Assembly: GCA_042091695.1 (NCBI GenBank)
Contig: JBELHA010000004.1
Location: 1 to 64,000, forward strand
From: Flavicella sp042091695
GTDB taxonomy: Bacteria > Bacteroidota > Bacteroidia > Flavobacteriales > Flavobacteriaceae
DNA: 64,000 bases
Direction of reading: 5' to 3'
Within the stretch, counting starts at the first letter, position 1; each line of letters opens with the position of its first letter. Positions 1 to 9,320 of the stretch are shown piece after piece. The notes below the pieces were generated by a model. That model worked only from the letters and a program-made list of their open reading frames with translations, was not told the origin of the DNA and searched no databases. A program made the position numbers and the translations under genes.

Positions 1-48
1 ATCTCCCTTTTAAGGAGAGGGTCCTGGGTTCGAGCCCCAGCCCGGTCA
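1..48 (+). tRNA. tRNA-Lys (anticodon TTT), 3' part, cut by the window start
   Basis: The window opens inside the anticodon arm. A five-base stem TCTCC/GGAGA (2-6 and 14-18) closes a seven-base loop CTTTTAA whose centre is TTT, so it decodes lysine. It is followed by a T arm with stem CTGGG/CCCAG and loop TTCGAGC, then the 3' acceptor strand CCCGGTC and discriminator A at 48. The D arm and 5' acceptor strand lie before the window. The gene is followed by ACA, so CCA would be added after transcription. Confidence 0.9.
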
Positions 49-50
49 CA

Positions 51-82
51 AAAACACAGTAGTTGCTACTGTGTTTTTTTTT
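51..82 (+). terminator. Rho-independent terminator after tRNA-Lys
   Basis: A perfect 12-bp stem (51-62 with 66-77) around a three-base loop TTG runs directly into a T tract (74-82). It starts three bases after the tRNA and is the natural end of that transcript. Confidence 0.85.
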
Positions 83-251
83 ACCCAAAAATGAGTGTAA
101 TAGCTATCTATGAAGTAACCCTTTATTAGTCTTTTTGGTTTTTGAATTCACAGAATATATTTTAATGCGAAAACAACCTAATCGCTATTGGTTACTAACA
201 GTTATTTTGTTTTGAGAGTCTAAGAAGTTTTTATAAAGTTATCTCTGACTA

Positions 252-806
252 TTAGATTTTATTACGAATAATTTCAGCAAGTAATTTTTTGGCCCTCAGT
301 AATTTTATTTTTACGTTGTTTACTGGCTCATCCAGCTCTGCAGCAATCTCCTTATAGCTCATTTCCTGGAAATAGCGCAGTTGAATTACTTTTTGATAAT
401 GTGGTTTTAGTCTTTTTATAAACTGTAGTAATTCGGCTAAATTTTGTGCAATGATCAGCTGATCTTCTGGAGTGGGAGCTGTATCTGAAATATCATAAGC
501 CGCTACCATTTGATTGTCTATGATCAAATCTGTTTTACCTTTTTTTCGCAAGGTATCAATGTGTACATTTTTTGATATGGAGAGCAACCAGGTTTTAAAT
601 GAGTAGGCTTCATCGAAAAGGTTGATTTTATCAAATGCTTTAGAAAATGTTTGAATGGTGATATCCTCGGCTAGATTTTCGTCCTTTGTTTTTGTCAATT
701 GATAGCTGTAAACATCGTTCCAAAACTGATTCAACAAAGCGTTAAATGCGGTTTGTTTTTTCAATTTTGCGTTTGAAATGTGGTTTTGTACTTCTAATGG
801 CGTCAT
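252..806 (-). CDS. RNA polymerase sigma factor, ECF (sigma-70) family
   Basis: This 184-residue protein has the two-domain layout of an extracytoplasmic-function sigma factor. Residues about 20-95 form region 2, with the core-binding and -10 recognition segment (EDITIQTFSKAFDK, then FKTWLLSISKNVHIDTLRKK). Residues about 120-180 form region 4, with the helix-turn-helix YKEIAAELDEPVNNVKIKLLRAKKLL. No anti-sigma gene adjoins it. It lies 11 bp downstream of a glycosyltransferase gene on the same strand, so the two are probably co-transcribed. The regulon cannot be told from the sequence. The family is clear; the exact ECF subgroup is not. Confidence 0.93.
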   Translation of the reverse strand: MTPLEVQNHISNAKLKKQTAFNALLNQFWNDVYSYQLTKTKDENLAEDITIQTFSKAFDKINLFDEAYSFKTWLLSISKNVHIDTLRKKGKTDLIIDNQMVAAYDISDTAPTPEDQLIIAQNLAELLQFIKRLKPHYQKVIQLRYFQEMSYKEIAAELDEPVNNVKIKLLRAKKLLAEIIRNKI

Positions 807-817
807 CGTATTTGTTT

Positions 818-1933
818 TTACCAGCCTTGAGAGCGTGAAGTTTTATTTTTAAAAAAAAGATAGCACTGCATAAAAATAAGAGATATTTCTGTAAGCGGCC
901 CCATGAACAATAAATCTTTTTCTTTTAACAGGTTTCCCCATCTATATAAAGCACACATAAAGGCTGTATAACGCATACAAATCAAAAGTATAACATAGGT
1001 GACTTCTTCAACAGTTAAAAGCAAATAAAGGGCTAGTATAGGGAATACTATCTGAGATAGGAAAAACAATCCCAGTAAAAATTGATGCCCTTTTTTATAA
1101 TGACTTGCCGTTGAAATATGCCTTCTCTTTTGTTGTATCCATGTTTTTAAGGTGGTCTTGGCTCTTGAAACTGTAAAACTATCACTGTGCAAACATATAG
1201 CTGTGTTAGTCTTTGTTGACACTTCATTGATGAATAGATCGTCGTCTCCAGATGCAATCGTTGCATGTGAACTAAAACCATCTACTTTTACAAACAATTC
1301 TTTTGCATAGGCTAAGTTCCTACCAACCCCCATATATGCATAGCCCAAAGAAGCATAAGAGCAGTATTGCATTGCTGTTAAAACTGTTTCGTAACGAATT
1401 AGTTTGTTAAGAAAGGAGTTGTTTATTTTTTCATAGGCTCCATAGCCTAGTACAATACTTTTATTATATGTAAAGCTAGCACTCATATGTTGCACCCATT
1501 TTTTGCTCATTGGTATACAATCTGCATCCGTACACAACACATGCTCATGAGAAGCTGCTGAAATACCTTTTGTAAAGGCTTTTTTTTTAGAACTTTTTTT
1601 ATTTTTCTCGGTAGCGATTGTTATTACTTTTACACGTGTATCCTTTTTGGCATAGCTGTTAAAAATAGTATTGGTGTCATCATTTGAACCATCGTCAACA
1701 AGAATGAATTCTAAAGCAGCATTGTATTCTTGCTCTAATAATGAAGGGAGAAGTTTTTCTAGATGTAGGGCTTCGTTCTTAGCACAAATAATTATTGAAA
1801 TGGGAAGTTTAGCTTGTGCATCTTCTAAATAAATAGGTTTCTTTTTTTTTAAAAAAAAAGAAAAGCTAAATACAGTGTAGTAGGAGCACTGTATCACAAC
1901 TACCGCTACAAATAGGGATAGTATTAAAGACAT
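818..1933 (-). CDS. Glycosyltransferase family 2, membrane-anchored
   Basis: This 371-residue protein has one N-terminal membrane helix (about 3-25), a GT-A catalytic domain and hydrophobic helices at the C-terminal end (about 285-350). Visible motifs are DDGSNDD at 80-86, the metal-binding DADC at 136-139, a GDDD acceptor-site motif and QQKRRH, the Q/RxxRW-like motif of processive or lipid-linked family 2 enzymes. It probably transfers a sugar to a lipid or growing polysaccharide at the inner membrane; donor and acceptor are unknown. It starts three bases after the stop of the small membrane protein upstream and is followed by the sigma factor. A T9/A9 homopolymer near the start (1842-1859) encodes Lys/Phe residues and does not break the frame. 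Confidence 0.9.
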   Translation of the reverse strand: MSLILSLFVAVVVIQCSYYTVFSFSFFLKKKKPIYLEDAQAKLPISIIICAKNEALHLEKLLPSLLEQEYNAALEFILVDDGSNDDTNTIFNSYAKKDTRVKVITIATEKNKKSSKKKAFTKGISAASHEHVLCTDADCIPMSKKWVQHMSASFTYNKSIVLGYGAYEKINNSFLNKLIRYETVLTAMQYCSYASLGYAYMGVGRNLAYAKELFVKVDGFSSHATIASGDDDLFINEVSTKTNTAICLHSDSFTVSRAKTTLKTWIQQKRRHISTASHYKKGHQFLLGLFFLSQIVFPILALYLLLTVEEVTYVILLICMRYTAFMCALYRWGNLLKEKDLLFMGPLTEISLIFMQCYLFFKNKTSRSQGW

Positions 1934-1936
1934 TCT

Positions 1937-2122
1937 TTATTTATTGTCACATTCTTCTGGCATCTTACCACAAAAACCACAAGGCTCACCCTTTTCATTG
2001 AAATTTGTGTTTTGACTTGCACAAGTACCTGAAAATTTACCGTCTTTTTTTGCCCAAATTTTAATAGCAATTCCAGCAAAAGCCAAGGCTAGTAAAACAA
2101 ATGTAAGGAGTAATAACTTCAT
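1937..2122 (-). CDS. Small membrane or secreted protein, 61 aa
   Basis: The start is placed at ATG 2122. The longer reading from 2182 would run through the -7 promoter box at 2142-2149. The product begins with a strongly hydrophobic segment (MKLLLLTFVLLALAFAGIAI) that is either a signal peptide or a single membrane anchor. A short polar tail follows with four cysteines, including CGFCG, arranged like a small metal or disulfide motif. Similar short proteins are widespread and uncharacterised in flavobacteria. It is the first gene of a likely three-gene unit with the glycosyltransferase and the sigma factor. Confidence 0.75.
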   Translation of the reverse strand: MKLLLLTFVLLALAFAGIAIKIWAKKDGKFSGTCASQNTNFNEKGEPCGFCGKMPEECDNK

Positions 2123-2141
2123 GATATAAAAATATTTTTTG

Positions 2142-2149
2142 CAAAGATA
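2142..2149 (-). promoter_or_regulatory. Bacteroidetes -7 box (TATCTTTG) before the small membrane protein
   Basis: Read on the minus strand this is TATCTTTG, a perfect match to the Bacteroidetes -7 consensus TAnnTTTG. It lies 20 bases before ATG 2122. No clear TTG sits 19 bases further upstream, so the -33 element is weak. Confidence 0.5.
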
Positions 2150-2156
2150 GTTAAAA

Positions 2157-2212
2157 CCGAGAACTAAGCTTTGTATTTTCAATGATTTTAGAAAATAGCA
2201 GTCAGTTCTCGG
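2157..2212 (-). terminator. Likely terminator of the fad operon
   Basis: A nine-base perfect inverted repeat (CCGAGAACT at 2157-2165, AGTTCTCGG at 2204-2212) with a long 38-base loop lies just past the stop of the acyl-CoA dehydrogenase gene. On the minus strand the right arm is followed by TTTT. The long loop lowers confidence. Confidence 0.45.
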
Positions 2213-2225
2213 TAATTTTTATGTT

Positions 2226-4040
2226 TTAGAAATCGTATTTGTTATCTGCAATCACTTTTGCCGCAATTGTTGTACGCAATGCAGTGATATTTGGATAGTT
2301 TGTATACTTGGTAAAACGCTTCAATCCCATCAACAACATGCGTTGTTCATCTCCTTCTGTAAAGGATATAATAGCTTCCTTTCCTTTTGTATTGATTTTT
2401 TCGACCGCATTGAACAAATTCAATTGTACCATTGCGACTTTTTCTTTACACGCTTCTTCTGATGTTCTTGCTACTAATTTTTCAGTTTTTAGGAGTACAG
2501 ATTCAGCCATGTAAATTTCAATCATCATTTCAGCGGCAGCTAGAATAATTTGTTGCTGTTGTTCTAGTTCCATTCCAAAAGTCTCAACGGCTTTTCCAGC
2601 GACCATTAAAAAGCATTTTTTAGCTCTTGCTATGATGTCTTTTTCCTCTGAAAATAGTTCGCTATAATCGGGTGTTTCAAATGAAGGGATCCCAATCAAT
2701 TCTTCTCCTACTTTTTGAGCTGGTGTAATCAAGTCTAATTGTCCGGTCATCGCTTTTTTAAGTAACATACCAACACTCAACAAGCGGTTGATTTCATTCG
2801 TTCCTTCGTAGATTCTTCCGATTCGAGCATCTCTCCATGCCGCCTCCATTGGCGTGTCTTTTGAGAATCCCATTCCTCCAAAAATTTGAATTCCTTCGTC
2901 ACTGATGTGTTGTGCTGTTTCAGAAGCATATACTTTTAACAAGGCACATTCAATTGCATATTCTTCAACACCTTTCAATTCAGCTTCTTGATGTGTTGCA
3001 CCGCTTGCGATATATTCGTCAATCTTATTTTGAATGTCTTTCGCTGCACGGTAACTACCAGATTCGGTAACATAAGTTTTAGTAGCCATGTCTGCCAATT
3101 TCATCTGTATCGCTCCAAAACTTGAAATAGGTGTTTTGAACTGTTTTCTTTGGTTGGCATAGTTTACAGCTTCATCTGTAATACGTCTACAAGCATCCAA
3201 ACAAGCTGCTGCCAATTTGATACGTCCTACATTTAAAGAATTCAAGGCAATTTTAAAACCTTTTCCTCTTTCAGATAGCATATTTTCAACCGGCACTTTG
3301 GTATCCGTAAAAAATACTTGACGTGTAGAGGAGGCGTTGATTCCTAATTTTTTCTCTTCGTCTCCAAGTACAATACCATTGTTGTTTTCAGCGTCGTATT
3401 CAACGATAAACGCAGAGATATTTTTATCGTCTTCTATACGTGCAAATACAATCATCAAAGAACAAAATCCTGCATTGGATATCCACATTTTTTGACCACT
3501 GATCAAATAGTGTTTTCCATCTTCAGTTAGTGTTGCTTTTGTCTTTCCGGAGTTGGCATCTGAACCAGCTTCTGGTTCTGTCAAGCAATAGGCTCCGTAC
3601 CATTCTCCACTTGCGAGTTGTGGTATGTATTTTTGTTTTTGAGCTTCGGTTCCGTACAATAAAATAGGCATAGTACCAATTCCTGTATGGGCTCCATACG
3701 CTGTCGCTAAAGAACCTGAAGCTCCCGAGATATAATCACAGACAAGCATAGTAGATACAAATCCCATTCCCATACCTCCATAGGCTTCTGGTACTGAGAT
3801 TCCTAATAGGCCCATTTCAGCAGCTTTGTTCATGACTTCTACAGTAAAACTGTATTCTCCATTTTCAAAACGCTCTTTATGTGGCCATACTTCTTTGTCA
3901 ATAAATTCTTGTATGGAAGTTTTCATCATCTGTTGTTCTTCTGAAAAATCTTCCGTTATAAATACGTCTTTAGCAGCCGTTTCTTTCAGTAAAAATTCAC
4001 CTCCTTTTATCGTTTCCATCTGTGTTGTTTTAGTTTCCAT
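2226..4040 (-). CDS. fadE: Acyl-CoA dehydrogenase (FadE-like, 604 aa)
   Basis: This FAD enzyme oxidises acyl-CoA to trans-2-enoyl-CoA, the first step of beta-oxidation. The N-terminal, middle and C-terminal acyl-CoA dehydrogenase domains fill about residues 25-440: WYGAYCLTEPEAGSD in the FAD/substrate region, KMWISNAG, and IYEGTNEINR with the catalytic-type glutamate. At 604 residues it is longer than the ~380-residue short/medium-chain enzymes. The extra C-terminal ~150 residues match the layout of very-long-chain enzymes and Bacillus FadE. It is the last gene of the MarR-fadN-fadA-fadE operon. Chain-length preference cannot be read from the sequence. Confidence 0.93.
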   Translation of the reverse strand: METKTTQMETIKGGEFLLKETAAKDVFITEDFSEEQQMMKTSIQEFIDKEVWPHKERFENGEYSFTVEVMNKAAEMGLLGISVPEAYGGMGMGFVSTMLVCDYISGASGSLATAYGAHTGIGTMPILLYGTEAQKQKYIPQLASGEWYGAYCLTEPEAGSDANSGKTKATLTEDGKHYLISGQKMWISNAGFCSLMIVFARIEDDKNISAFIVEYDAENNNGIVLGDEEKKLGINASSTRQVFFTDTKVPVENMLSERGKGFKIALNSLNVGRIKLAAACLDACRRITDEAVNYANQRKQFKTPISSFGAIQMKLADMATKTYVTESGSYRAAKDIQNKIDEYIASGATHQEAELKGVEEYAIECALLKVYASETAQHISDEGIQIFGGMGFSKDTPMEAAWRDARIGRIYEGTNEINRLLSVGMLLKKAMTGQLDLITPAQKVGEELIGIPSFETPDYSELFSEEKDIIARAKKCFLMVAGKAVETFGMELEQQQQIILAAAEMMIEIYMAESVLLKTEKLVARTSEEACKEKVAMVQLNLFNAVEKINTKGKEAIISFTEGDEQRMLLMGLKRFTKYTNYPNITALRTTIAAKVIADNKYDF

Positions 4041-4069
4041 TTTTCTAATGTTTTTTTATTTAGACCCTA

Positions 4070-5257
4070 TTATTTTAAAAATTCATAAATACCAGCAGCT
4101 CCTTGTCCTGTTCCCACACACATAGTGACCAGTCCGTATTTATTTTTGCGACGTCTCATTTCGTTGAACAACTGAACAGATAGTTTCGCTCCTGTACAAC
4201 CGAGTGGATGTCCCAAGGAGATAGCACCTCCATTTACATTCACAATTTCTTGGTTGATGTCTAGTTCGCGCATTACTGCTAGAGATTGCGAAGCAAAAGC
4301 TTCGTTCAACTCAATAAGGTCAATATCGTTTAACTTTAAGCCGGCATTGTTCAACGCTTTTGGAATGGCTTTTACAGGACCGATTCCCATGATTTTTGGA
4401 GGTACTCCAGCTACGGCAAATGAAACCATTCGCGCTACTGGCTCTAAGTTGAGTTCCTTGACCATGGCCTCACTCATCACCAATACAAAGGCCGCTCCAT
4501 CACTCATTTGAGATGAATTTCCTGCGGTTACAGATCCTTTGTCTGCAAAAACAGGCCTAAGCTTAGCCAAGGCTTCTGTAGACGTACCACGGCGAGGTCC
4601 TTCATCCTGTGTTACTTTATAAGATCTTGTTTGTTTTTTGCCAGCAGCATCCATATAAACTTCTTCGACATCAATAGGAACGATATCTTGTTTGAAGATG
4701 TCATTGTCTAGGGCGTGCAAAGCTTTTTTGTGAGAATTAAAGGCAAAAGCATCTTGATCCTCCCTTGAGACATTGAATTGCTTGGCTACAGCTTCAGCAG
4801 TCAAACCCATTCCCCAATAATAATCTTCATTTCCTTCTGAAGTAGCCTTGTAGTTTGGTACAGCTCTGTAACCTCCCATAGGAATATAGCTCATACTCTC
4901 AACACCACCTGCAATGATACAATCCGCCATTCCAGATTGAATCTTTGCGGCTGCGATACTGATGGTTTCCAATCCAGAAGCACAGTATCTATTTACTGTC
5001 ATACCTGCTACGGTATCAATTTTCAGTCCCATTAATGATACCAAGCGCCCCATATTCAATCCCTGTTCAGCTTCTGGCATGGCATTCCCTACAATGACAT
5101 CGTCAATTCTAGATTTGTCCAATTGTGGTACTTCTTTGAGTAGATGTTCTATGGTCTCAGCAGCCAATTCGTCTGGTCTTTTAAATCGGAACAGTCCTTT
5201 GGGAGCTTTCCCAACGGCAGTTCTAAATCCTTCAACTATATATGCTGTTTTATTCAT
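4070..5257 (-). CDS. fadA: Acetyl-CoA C-acyltransferase (thiolase, FadA-like)
   Basis: This 395-residue thiolase cleaves 3-ketoacyl-CoA into acetyl-CoA and a shortened acyl-CoA, the last step of beta-oxidation. The nucleophilic cysteine is Cys92 in NRYCASGLETI. The second active-site region GGAISLGHPLGCTGAK and the terminal CVGTGQGAAG motif with the acid/base cysteine are both intact. Length is normal for the family. It sits between the fadN-like and fadE-like genes on the same strand; its stop is 29 bp from the start of fadE. Confidence 0.95.
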   Translation of the reverse strand: MNKTAYIVEGFRTAVGKAPKGLFRFKRPDELAAETIEHLLKEVPQLDKSRIDDVIVGNAMPEAEQGLNMGRLVSLMGLKIDTVAGMTVNRYCASGLETISIAAAKIQSGMADCIIAGGVESMSYIPMGGYRAVPNYKATSEGNEDYYWGMGLTAEAVAKQFNVSREDQDAFAFNSHKKALHALDNDIFKQDIVPIDVEEVYMDAAGKKQTRSYKVTQDEGPRRGTSTEALAKLRPVFADKGSVTAGNSSQMSDGAAFVLVMSEAMVKELNLEPVARMVSFAVAGVPPKIMGIGPVKAIPKALNNAGLKLNDIDLIELNEAFASQSLAVMRELDINQEIVNVNGGAISLGHPLGCTGAKLSVQLFNEMRRRKNKYGLVTMCVGTGQGAAGIYEFLK

Positions 5258-5344
5258 ATTTGTGTTTTTTTGACACGTGTGGTTCTACACGCATTGGTTA
5301 ATTTTATCGTACTAACGATGTATTTATAACGTTTCGATAAACGA

Positions 5345-7747
5345 TTAGTTTCTTAATGGTTTTCCTGTTTTCAAGGTATGTTGTATACGTTCTAGGGTTT
5401 TTCTTTCTGTCAACAAAGAGAGAATTGCTTCCCTTTCAAGGTCTAGTAAATATTGTTCTGATACCATCGTAGGTTCAGATAAATTTCCACCAGCCATGAT
5501 ATAACCTAATTTATTGGCAATTTTTTTGTCGTGTTCAGAGGCATACCTCCCTGCATGTAAGGTGTCTGTTCCTACTTGAAACATTCCCAAAGCTTGTTGC
5601 CCTAATACTTTTACCTTTTTAGGAGCAGGTTGTGTGTATCCGTCATCTAGCATTTGCAATGCGTGTTTTTTTGCGGTTGCAATTTGTCTATTGGCATTGA
5701 CAACAACAATGTCCTTTGAGTGTTTATAAAATCCTAAGTCGTAGGCCTCATGTGCTGAAGTCGCAACTTTCGCCATGGCGATATTGATAAATGAATCACG
5801 CAAACGGTTCAATTTCACATCGTCTTTTAGAAAGGCTTCAGAAGCTCTCATAGTCATTTCTTTGGTTCCTGCTCCGGCTGGAATAATACCGACACCAAAC
5901 TCCACTAAACCTGTATAGGTTTCAGCTGCTGCAACCACTTTATCAACGTGCATACTCATTTCACAAGCGCCTCCAAACGTCATTCCTCTAGGTGTCATCA
6001 AAGTCGGTACTGAAGAGTATCGCAAACGCATTACGGTATCTTGAAATAGCTTAGTCGCCATGTTCAGTTCATCGTACTCTTGCTCTATCGCTAGTAAAAA
6101 AGCCATGGCTAGATTGGCACCTACAGAAAAATTAGCTGCTTGATTTCCGAGTATAACCGCTTCGTATTCCTGCTCTGCGAGGTCAATTCCTTTATTGATA
6201 GCTTGCAATACTCCGCCACCTATCGTATTCATTTTAGATTGAAACTCTACATTTAAGACACCATCTCCAAGATGCTGTATGCTCGCATCTTTGTTGGACC
6301 AAATTGTTTTTGATTCTCGGATATGATCTAAAATGATAAAACTATCCTGTCCAGGTTTCTTTTTGTAGCTTTTTGATGCAATATCATAATAATATGCCAC
6401 TCCTTCTTTTACAGTATAAAAGGAAGTGATATTGGCTTCCAACATCTCCAACACCCATGGGTTGACAGATAGATTTTCTGCTTTTATCAGTTCGATTCCT
6501 TTTTCAACACCAATGGCATCCCAAATCTGAAAAGGACCGTGTTCCCAACCAAAACCAGCTTGCATTGCGTCGTCAATACGGAAGGTTTCGTCAGATATTT
6601 CTGGAATTCTATTGGCACTATAGGCAAATAATGCCGCAAAAGTTCTTCTGTAAAACTCTCCTGCTTTGTCTTTTCCTTTTACCAACACTTTGAAACGATC
6701 GATGATGTTAGCGATGCCTTTTGTTTTCTCTAAAGTCGCAAACTTTGCTTTTTTAGAGGGAGCGTATTCCAAGCTGTCTAGGTTCAATGCTAGAATGCTT
6801 TTTTTGCCTTTGGCATCGATTTCCTTTTTATAGAAACCTTGTTTCGTTTTGTTTCCAAGCCAATTGTTTTCCATAAGTGAGGAAACAAAGTCTGGCAATT
6901 GAAACAAATCGTGTGCTTCATCGTTTGGACAGTTTTTATGCAGCCCATTGGCAACATGCACTAAGGTATCCAATCCAACAACGTCTACGGTTCTAAATGT
7001 AGCAGATTTTGGTCTTCCAATAACAGGACCTGTAAGTTTGTCAACTTCCTCAATTGTCATTCCCATTTCTTTGACTATATGAAACAAGCTCATAATTCCA
7101 AATATTCCGATTCGATTTCCGATAAACGCAGGTGTATCTTTTGCCAATACTGCAGTTTTTCCTAAGAATTTCTCACCGTATTGCATCAAAAAGTCAACGA
7201 CCTCTTGTTTACAGGCAGGGCCTGGAACTACCTCAAATAATTTTAAGTAACGCGGGGGGTTGAAAAAATGTGTAACTGCGAAATGTTCTTGAAAATCCTG
7301 AGACCTTCCTTCATTCATAAACTTAATTGGTATTCCCGAAGTATTAGAACTGATAAGCGTACCTGGTTTTCTATGTTTTTCGATTTTATCGAATACCTTT
7401 TGTTTGATGTCGAGTCTTTCTACAACGACTTCTATGATCCAATCTACATGTGCAATCTTTGCGATGTCATCTTCTAAATTACCCGTAGTAATTCTAGATG
7501 AAAATTCTTGCTTATATATAGGAGATGGCTTTGATTTTAAAGAGGCCTTTAAGCTATCATTTACTAGACGGTTACGAACACTTTTAGATGTTAGTGAAAG
7601 CCCAGAAGCTTTTTCTTTATCAGTTAGTGCGTTGGGAACGATGTCTAATAGGAGTACTTCTACACCGACATTAGCAAAGTGACAAGCAATCCCTGACCCC
7701 ATGATTCCGGATCCGATGACGGCGATTTTTCGAATGTGTTTTTTCAT
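5345..7747 (-). CDS. fadN: 3-hydroxyacyl-CoA dehydrogenase / enoyl-CoA hydratase (FadN-like)
   Basis: This 800-residue bifunctional enzyme catalyses the two middle steps of beta-oxidation. Unlike E. coli FadB, the dehydrogenase comes first: NAD-binding GSGIMGSG at residues 12-19, VGNRIGI-type 3-hydroxyacyl-CoA dehydrogenase core to about 310, a second C-terminal dehydrogenase-type domain to about 450, then an enoyl-CoA hydratase/isomerase (crotonase) domain from about 480 (GNQAANFSVGANL, FGVGIIPAGAGTKEM). That order and length match Bacillus FadN. Encoded first among the operon enzymes and 45 bp after the MarR regulator. An alternative label is multifunctional FadB/FadJ type. Confidence 0.93.
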   Translation of the reverse strand: MKKHIRKIAVIGSGIMGSGIACHFANVGVEVLLLDIVPNALTDKEKASGLSLTSKSVRNRLVNDSLKASLKSKPSPIYKQEFSSRITTGNLEDDIAKIAHVDWIIEVVVERLDIKQKVFDKIEKHRKPGTLISSNTSGIPIKFMNEGRSQDFQEHFAVTHFFNPPRYLKLFEVVPGPACKQEVVDFLMQYGEKFLGKTAVLAKDTPAFIGNRIGIFGIMSLFHIVKEMGMTIEEVDKLTGPVIGRPKSATFRTVDVVGLDTLVHVANGLHKNCPNDEAHDLFQLPDFVSSLMENNWLGNKTKQGFYKKEIDAKGKKSILALNLDSLEYAPSKKAKFATLEKTKGIANIIDRFKVLVKGKDKAGEFYRRTFAALFAYSANRIPEISDETFRIDDAMQAGFGWEHGPFQIWDAIGVEKGIELIKAENLSVNPWVLEMLEANITSFYTVKEGVAYYYDIASKSYKKKPGQDSFIILDHIRESKTIWSNKDASIQHLGDGVLNVEFQSKMNTIGGGVLQAINKGIDLAEQEYEAVILGNQAANFSVGANLAMAFLLAIEQEYDELNMATKLFQDTVMRLRYSSVPTLMTPRGMTFGGACEMSMHVDKVVAAAETYTGLVEFGVGIIPAGAGTKEMTMRASEAFLKDDVKLNRLRDSFINIAMAKVATSAHEAYDLGFYKHSKDIVVVNANRQIATAKKHALQMLDDGYTQPAPKKVKVLGQQALGMFQVGTDTLHAGRYASEHDKKIANKLGYIMAGGNLSEPTMVSEQYLLDLEREAILSLLTERKTLERIQHTLKTGKPLRN

Positions 7748-7792
7748 ACTATAGTTTTCTATTTATGTAGTTGGTTATATTATGGTTACTAT

Positions 7793-8248
7793 TTATTTTT
7801 TGATGGTATCAAAAATTGATTTTTCAGATATCATATCTCTTATTTTATGAGTTACTTCAAAAAAGACATCTAATTCTTTTTTTGAAAACTCACTTTGCAC
7901 AGTTTCATTGAACCGTTGTACACTATTTTTTGAGGTCGTTCTTTTTTCTTCTCCTAGCGAACTCAATTTGATCAATACACCACGACCATCGTTTGGATTT
8001 TTTTCTCTATATATCAATCCGTTTGTTTCCATTCTCTTGAGCAAGCGAGACAAACTTGTTGGTTCCATACCCATTTTAGGTCCTAAAGCTGTTGAAGCTG
8101 TACCGTGTTCTTTGTCAATTTGTAATAATAGAAAAGCAACGGCCATCGTACTGTCGTATTTAGAGGCCTCTTCGTTGTACATCTTTGCAATAGCCATCCA
8201 TGTGGCCCTTAATTGATGGTCAACAAATCTTTGTTTTTTTTGTTCCAA
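7793..8248 (-). CDS. MarR-family transcriptional regulator of the fad operon
   Basis: This 151-residue winged-helix protein has the MarR core from about residue 35 to 115: the recognition helix region STALGPKMGMEPTSLSRLLKRMETNGLI and the wing YREKNPNDGRGV with the Asp/Arg pair typical of the family. The start is a TTG at 8248; the next in-frame Met (residue 17) would remove a conserved N-terminal helix (DHQLRATW). It heads the fad operon, so it probably represses it and responds to an acyl-CoA or fatty acid. This role is inferred from position only. Confidence 0.88.
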   Translation of the reverse strand: MEQKKQRFVDHQLRATWMAIAKMYNEEASKYDSTMAVAFLLLQIDKEHGTASTALGPKMGMEPTSLSRLLKRMETNGLIYREKNPNDGRGVLIKLSSLGEEKRTTSKNSVQRFNETVQSEFSKKELDVFFEVTHKIRDMISEKSIFDTIKK

Positions 8249-8353
8249 TAGAATTTCGTTTTAATATTACTATGCACGCACAATAAATTTATAGTATTTT
8301 TTTGAATAAACAAAAAAAAGATACAATTAATTATAGGTATTAAATCTATATAT

Positions 8354-9304
8354 TTGATTTCCGAAAAATATATACCAGTGTTAGCAGTAAAATCTATATC
8401 AAAAACATATGAAGGGGTAAAAGCTCTAGACAATGTAAGTCTGACGATTCCCAAAGGAAGTATCTATGGATTGTTGGGACCCAACGGTGCAGGAAAAACA
8501 ACTTTGATTCGAATCATCAATCAAATCTTAGTTGCAGATTCAGGAACTGTCTCTTTGGATGGAGAACTTTTAGAAGCAAAACACATTGCTCATATAGGGT
8601 ATTTACCTGAAGAAAGAGGTTTGTATAGAAATATGAAAATTGAAGATCAGGCAATGTATTTGGGACGTTTGAAGGGACTTTCAAAAGAAGCTGCCGCCAA
8701 AAATATTACTTATTGGTTTAACAAATTTGGAATTGATGCTTGGAGAGGAAAAAAAATTGAAGAACTCTCTAAAGGGATGGCACAAAAAGTACAGTTTATC
8801 ATTACGGTTTTACACAAACCAAAATTATTGATTTTTGACGAACCTTTTAGTGGTTTTGATCCTGTAAACGCAGCCTTGATTGCAAATGAAATTTTACAGT
8901 TAAAAGAGGAGGGGGCTACCGTAATATTTTCTACTCACCGAATGGAATCTGTCGAGAAAATGTGTGATCATATAGCTCTAATCCACAAATCCAAAAAAAT
9001 ATTAGAAGGGAGTCTACAGGAAATTCAACAAAAATTTAAATCGAACCGCTTTGAAGTGATTTTAGATGTAGCCAGGTCTGACGCTTTTTACAAAGCATTG
9101 TCTTCAAAATATACTTATGAGTCAAACTTGATCAAACCTCATGTAAAAGGGGAGCAGTTTGAAGTTGTTTTAGGCGAAAATGATGAGGCAAATACACTGC
9201 TGCTATTTTTGGCAAACTATGGAGAACTGATACATTTTTCGGAGAAAACACCCTCTGTTGATAGTATTTTTATAAAAGCCGTTCAGCAAAATCCAACCTT
9301 TTAA
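8354..9304 (+). CDS. ABC transporter ATP-binding protein (NatA/ABC-2 type)
   Basis: This 316-residue ATPase energises the membrane protein encoded 16 bp downstream. Walker A is GPNGAGKT (42-49), the signature is ELSKGMAQK, Walker B is LLIFDEPFSGFDP and the switch histidine is in STHRM. After about residue 215 comes a C-terminal extension usual in ABC-2 drug, sodium or polymer exporters. No ATG is available: the reading starts at TTG 8354 or GTG 8378, the second giving a product beginning VLAVKSISKTY. It is divergent from the fad operon across about 105 bp. Confidence 0.9.
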   Translation: MISEKYIPVLAVKSISKTYEGVKALDNVSLTIPKGSIYGLLGPNGAGKTTLIRIINQILVADSGTVSLDGELLEAKHIAHIGYLPEERGLYRNMKIEDQAMYLGRLKGLSKEAAAKNITYWFNKFGIDAWRGKKIEELSKGMAQKVQFIITVLHKPKLLIFDEPFSGFDPVNAALIANEILQLKEEGATVIFSTHRMESVEKMCDHIALIHKSKKILEGSLQEIQQKFKSNRFEVILDVARSDAFYKALSSKYTYESNLIKPHVKGEQFEVVLGENDEANTLLLFLANYGELIHFSEKTPSVDSIFIKAVQQNPTF

Positions 9305-9320
9305 GTTAATATACACACTT

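Noticed and set aside
1842..1859. T9/A9 homopolymer block near the start of the glycosyltransferase gene
   Set aside because: It encodes Phe and Lys residues in frame and the gene stays intact on both sides, so no slippage signal is needed.
5276..5291. Small hairpin CGTGT/ACACG between fadN and fadA
   Set aside because: Five-pair stem without a T tract inside an operon; too weak for a terminator or attenuator call.
8268..8296. Inverted repeat TACTAT...ATAGTA between the MarR gene and the ABC transporter
   Set aside because: Arms of only six AT-rich bases with a 17-base spacer are expected by chance in this sequence.
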